From Morinoia aosen (Eukaryota > Arthropoda > Malacostraca > Amphipoda > Talitridae), in NCBI GenBank assembly GCA_030386875.1, contig CM059560.1:47534757-47598756 (forward strand): 64,000 bases of DNA. The letters are read 5' to 3'. Below the pieces are notes generated by a model. That model ran no database searches. It was not told the DNA's origin and saw only the letters and a list, made by a program, of their open reading frames with translations. This document shows, piece by piece, positions 63,689-64,000 of this stretch (within the stretch, counting starts at the first letter, position 1; each line of letters opens with the position of its first letter). Made by a program: the position numbers and the translations under genes.

Positions 63689-64000
63689 ACCATTAAACCT
63701 TTCATAGGTCAGGTTGCACAAGCGACAACACAATATTAATTAGGCCACAATAATAAAATGAGCTCTATAGCCTACTAAATTAACATATATAATATATGAC
63801 TTAGTTACTTAAGAAACCAAAGTTTATTACAAGGCATAATAATATATACTGCACCCTTTCAAGAACGTATGATCACAAAAATAATATAAAAACTTGACTC
63901 ACAGTTTGATGACGTACGAGAGTAAATTTGCTGTTGGTTTGTACTACCTTGTTGCAAGTTTCAAGTGACTGATTTCCAACATCAGTTTCAATATTTTCGA
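63689..64000. other. Window end, nothing recognised
   Basis: AT-rich sequence without a supported gene or repeat. Confidence 0.5.

Noticed and set aside
1..64000. CRISPR arrays, bacterial operons or rRNA genes
   Set aside because: Spliced genes and eukaryotic transposons throughout; no regular spacer-repeat array or rRNA-like sequence seen.

Overview
This is eukaryotic (animal) nuclear DNA: AT-rich, exon-poor, with multi-kilobase introns and dense transposable elements. Two host genes are recognised, both conserved across animals. The trithorax-like histone methyltransferase resembles arthropod Su(var)3-9, and the mariner, pogo, hAT and SINE content also fits an arthropod. I cannot name the species.

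Layout. Positions 674-7051 (+) hold the last three coding exons of syntaxin 5, the Golgi Qa-SNARE; the 5' half of the gene lies left of the window. Positions 11408-36372 (-) hold twelve exons of a SUV39H/Su(var)3-9 H3K9 methyltransferase: chromodomain, pre-SET, SET and post-SET are all present and in phase, and only the N-terminal start exon is missing. The two genes converge on an intergenic gap of about 4.4 kb. The SUV39H introns hold a hAT element with a perfect 8-bp target duplication, a 1.5-kb solo LTR with an internal minisatellite, a complete but decayed mariner, a Tc1-like remnant and many copies of a short retroposon.

From about 36.4 kb to the end I found no convincing host gene. This part is repeats in repeats: a Tigger-like MITE, a hAT remnant with a BED finger, a 3.2-kb terminal-inverted-repeat element filled with ~180-bp tandem units, a ~184-bp satellite, a nearly complete 9.7-kb Ty3/Gypsy element, two 547-bp MITEs (one split by a pogo-like element that itself carries two palindromic fold-back elements), and a 1.8-kb TIR element carrying a tRNA-derived SINE.

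Most notable points: (1) the Gypsy element has an unusual order of gag, then protease-RT-RNase H, then an OTU-like domain and a second aspartic-protease-like domain before the integrase; (2) an abundant ~355-bp retroposon family with 10-14 bp target duplications and a CTAAT-type tail, all of whose copies lie in the sense orientation of the host gene and switch strand between the two convergent genes; (3) a 76-bp, ~95% identical inverted repeat brackets the last two coding exons of syntaxin 5; (4) a GC-AG intron splits the SUV39H chromodomain. All calls are by eye; no search or alignment program was run.
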